Source: Kineosporia corallincola (GTDB lineage Bacteria; Actinomycetota; Actinomycetes; Actinomycetales; Kineosporiaceae). From it: 64,000 nucleotides of DNA. This document shows positions 62,035 through 64,000 of this stretch, piece by piece. The stretch covers positions 124,001 to 188,000 of the forward strand of contig NZ_JAHBAY010000011.1 of assembly GCF_018499875.1 (NCBI RefSeq). Reading direction: 5' to 3'. Each line of letters opens with the position of its first letter. Position 1 is the stretch's first letter. The notes under the pieces are model-generated. The model did not search any database, had not been told where the DNA came from, and saw only the letters and a program-made list of their open reading frames with translations. Made by a program: the position numbers and the translations under genes.

Positions 62035-62052
62035 GACCACCCAGCCTAGGTG

Positions 62053-63348
62053 CTACCGGCCCAGCTCGCGCTCCTCCGGGTGACGCTTCGAGCTGGAGTC
62101 CGCGGTCGGGCTGGCCTCGGTCCCGGCCTCGGGCGAGGGCGGGGTGCCGAACGCCGGGCTCATCGGCGGGGCGGCCTCGCCCTGGCCGACGATCACGGTG
62201 CGCGGCGTGGAGTGCATGTAGATGCCCTCGCGGGCGAAGCGCAGGCGGATGCGGCGGCGCATCTCCCGGGCGACCGGTGCGGACTGGTCCGGGTAGGTCT
62301 TGATCACCATCCGCACCACCACGCTGTCCTGGGTCATCGTCTCGACGCCCCACAGCTCCGGGTCCTCCATGATCACGGCGCCGTACTTCGGCTCGGCCCG
62401 AACCTGGGCCGCGATCTCCTCGAGCAGGTCCTCCACGTGGTCGATGTCTTCGTCATAGGCCACGTTCACGTCGAGCACCGCCCGGGACCAGCCCTGCGAG
62501 TGGTTGCCGACCGACAGGATCTCGCCGTTGCGGACGTACCAGACCGTGCCGTTGAGGTCGCGCAGCTGGGTGACCCGCAGGCCCACCGCCTCGACCACAC
62601 CGCTGGCCTCACCCACGTTGACCGAGTCGCCCACGCCGTACTGGTCCTCGAGGATCATGAACATGCCGGCCAGCACGTCGCGCACCACGCTCTGCGCGCC
62701 CAGGCCGAGGGCCACACCGATCACGCTGAGGCTGGCCAGCAGCGGCGTGATCTCCACGCCGATCTCGTCGAGCACCATCAGCCCGATGACGATGAAGATG
62801 ACGACCGTGGTCACGCTGCGCAGCACCTGGGCTAGCGTGCGGGCCCGGGCCAGCCGGCGGGTCACCATCGGCGGGGTGGCGGCCTTCACCCGGGCGTCGT
62901 CCCGGCTCTCCTCGGCGGCCTCGCCGGTCTCCCGGCCCGGGGCCATGGTGCCGTTCGCGACCCGGTCGGCCAGCCGGCCGATCAGCCGGTGCACCACCTT
63001 CCGGATGGCCCAGCCGATCAGGACGATGAACGCGATCCGCAGCGGGGTGCCGAGGAAGAAGTCCAGCCACTGGCCGAGCCGGCTGCTGCCGGTCACCCGG
63101 AGGGTCAGGCCGCAGATCGAGAAGTCGTCCCGGGAACAGGTCTGGGTCTCGGTGCGGGTCTGGATGTCGGTGAACGCGCCGGTGATCTGGTCGGACAGGG
63201 AGGTGGCGCTCGGGCTCGCGGTGGCGGTGGCCGTCGCGCTGCCGGTCGGGGTGGGGGTCGGGGTGCCGGTGCCGGTCGGATCGGGGGTCGACGATGCGAT
63301 CAGCGCGCTCAGCTGGACGTGTGCGGCGACGAGTGGGGCGGCGAACAT
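62053..63348 (-). CDS. MscS-family mechanosensitive channel
   Basis: The 431-residue protein has a Thr/Pro-rich low-complexity N-terminus (TGTGTPTPTPTGSATATATA), a short Cys-containing segment, about four helices and the MscS pore region with LGLGAQSVVRDVLAGMFMIL. A beta domain follows (VEAVGLRVTQLRDLNGTVWY, RNGEI), then a mixed domain and a Ser/Pro-rich tail. It opens in hypoosmotic shock. Confidence 0.9.
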   Translation of the reverse strand: MFAAPLVAAHVQLSALIASSTPDPTGTGTPTPTPTGSATATATASPSATSLSDQITGAFTDIQTRTETQTCSRDDFSICGLTLRVTGSSRLGQWLDFFLGTPLRIAFIVLIGWAIRKVVHRLIGRLADRVANGTMAPGRETGEAAEESRDDARVKAATPPMVTRRLARARTLAQVLRSVTTVVIFIVIGLMVLDEIGVEITPLLASLSVIGVALGLGAQSVVRDVLAGMFMILEDQYGVGDSVNVGEASGVVEAVGLRVTQLRDLNGTVWYVRNGEILSVGNHSQGWSRAVLDVNVAYDEDIDHVEDLLEEIAAQVRAEPKYGAVIMEDPELWGVETMTQDSVVVRMVIKTYPDQSAPVAREMRRRIRLRFAREGIYMHSTPRTVIVGQGEAAPPMSPAFGTPPSPEAGTEASPTADSSSKRHPEERELGR

Positions 63349-63471
63349 TCGGCCGAGATTATCGCCGTCAGGTGACGGTGGAGAAACCTGGTTCGGTCGA
63401 TTTCCGGACGAACCCGCCGCGGTTCACAGCTTGTCGGGGGCGAACGCATGAGGGACGACGGGGAGCCCGGC

Positions 63472-63500
63472 CCGGCGCCCCGCCGTCCACGGGGCGCCGG
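63472..63500 (-). terminator. Terminator of the S9 peptidase gene
   Basis: CCGGCGCCCCG pairs perfectly with CGGGGCGCCGG around a 7-nt loop, 11 bp beyond the stop of the leftward peptidase gene. Confidence 0.65.
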
Positions 63501-63511
63501 CCTCGGGTGAA

Positions 63512-64000
63512 CTACCGGTCCCGCTGGTTCAGGTCCAGTCCGGTCTGCGCGGCCAGGAACGTCATGGTGTCGGTGGACAGGGCGATCGTGCGGGACAGCG
63601 CCCGGGCACCGTGACCGACGTCCTTCTCCCGGCGGATCAGGACCGGCCGGGCCTGCGGGTCACCGGTGGTGGCGTGCTGGAGCGCGGCGCACAGCTTGCG
63701 GGCGTGCAGCGGGTCCACCCGGGTGTCGCCGTCGAACACGGTGAACAGCGTGGCCGGGTAGTCCACACCCTCGCGCACCCGGTGATAGGGCGAGTAGCCG
63801 AGCAGCCAGCCGAACTGCTCCGGGTCGTCGGCCGAGCCGTACTCCACGTTCCAGGTGGCGCCCAGGCCGAACTTCTCGTAGCGGATCATGTCGAGCAGCG
63901 GCGCCGAGCAGACGATCGCCCGGTACAGCTCCGGGCGCTGGGTCAGCGCGGCTCCCACCAGCAGCCCGCCGTTCGATCCTCCCGAGGCCGCGAGCTGTGC
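63512..64000 (-). CDS. Prolyl oligopeptidase-family serine peptidase, C-terminal part
   Basis: The gene continues past the right edge. The visible 162 residues hold the end of the alpha/beta-hydrolase domain: nucleophile Ser in GGSNGGLLVGAALTQ at the very start, then AIVCSAPLLDM, the Asp region FDGDTRVDPLHA and the His in VGHGAR. These complete the S9 catalytic triad. S9A enzymes cleave short peptides after Pro. Confidence 0.88.
   Translation of the reverse strand, partial: AQLAASGGSNGGLLVGAALTQRPELYRAIVCSAPLLDMIRYEKFGLGATWNVEYGSADDPEQFGWLLGYSPYHRVREGVDYPATLFTVFDGDTRVDPLHARKLCAALQHATTGDPQARPVLIRREKDVGHGARALSRTIALSTDTMTFLAAQTGLDLNQRDR

Overview
This window comes from a very GC-rich actinomycete chromosome. 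GTG starts and GTGA/ATGA stop-start overlaps are common, and there is a mycothiol-type DinB/MDMPI enzyme, a CebR-type cellobiose regulon with the classic 14-bp palindrome, a Nur-like nickel box and a leaderless cysteine-tract leader peptide. Gene style suggests a Kineosporia-like actinomycete, but that placement is only an impression. I found no tRNA, rRNA, CRISPR array, phage or insertion sequence.

Layout. 1-8789 is a mix of housekeeping and membrane genes: NAD(P)H-binding protein, TagD-like cytidylyltransferase, two-RCK potassium channel with a small membrane partner, MFS and EamA transporters, PAP2 protein and a LysR regulator with its box. 8832-11300 encodes a GAF-GGDEF-GAF-EAL cyclic-di-GMP protein. 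11331-22118 is a tightly coupled organosulfur acquisition operon. It starts with a 20-aa leader peptide carrying four Cys codons. An SsuD-like flavin monooxygenase, an SfnB/DszC-like flavoprotein, a five-domain Opp/Dpp-type ABC importer on four genes, a ketopantoate-reductase-like protein and three rhodanese proteins follow. 22198-31069 holds an O-acyltransferase, a response regulator, divergent GDP-fucose genes (fcl/gmd), a GT9 glycosyltransferase and small secreted or unknown proteins.

31179-33718 is a cbiMNQO-type ECF metal importer behind a Nur-like box, so nickel is the likelier substrate. 33842-35775 is a LysR/SDR pair. 35776-41483 is the cellobiose regulon cebEFG-bglC-cebR with two operators 52 bp apart. 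41546-45081 is a cobalamin block cobL-cobM-cobF-cobK. 45468-49793 has a proline-rich microprotein, an alpha-glucosidase, a START-like protein and EttA.

50871-52197 is the most unusual locus: a helical secretion-type N-terminal protein, a toxin-like C-terminal domain in the -1 frame and an overlapping candidate immunity gene. The two frames meet at a G GGA AAC heptamer directly before the zero-frame stop, with a GC-rich stem 7 nt downstream. The toxin frame also carries one in-frame TGA where a Trp codon would fit. The locus is either a decaying polymorphic toxin or a recoded one.

52229-64000 contains a TetR-TesB-FetB-like operon, an SDR, a quinone oxidoreductase, a 4HBT thioesterase, a truncated haemoglobin, a TetR-controlled DrrAB-like exporter with a 25-bp operator, VOC and AraC genes overlapping tail to tail, an MscS channel and the end of an S9 peptidase.
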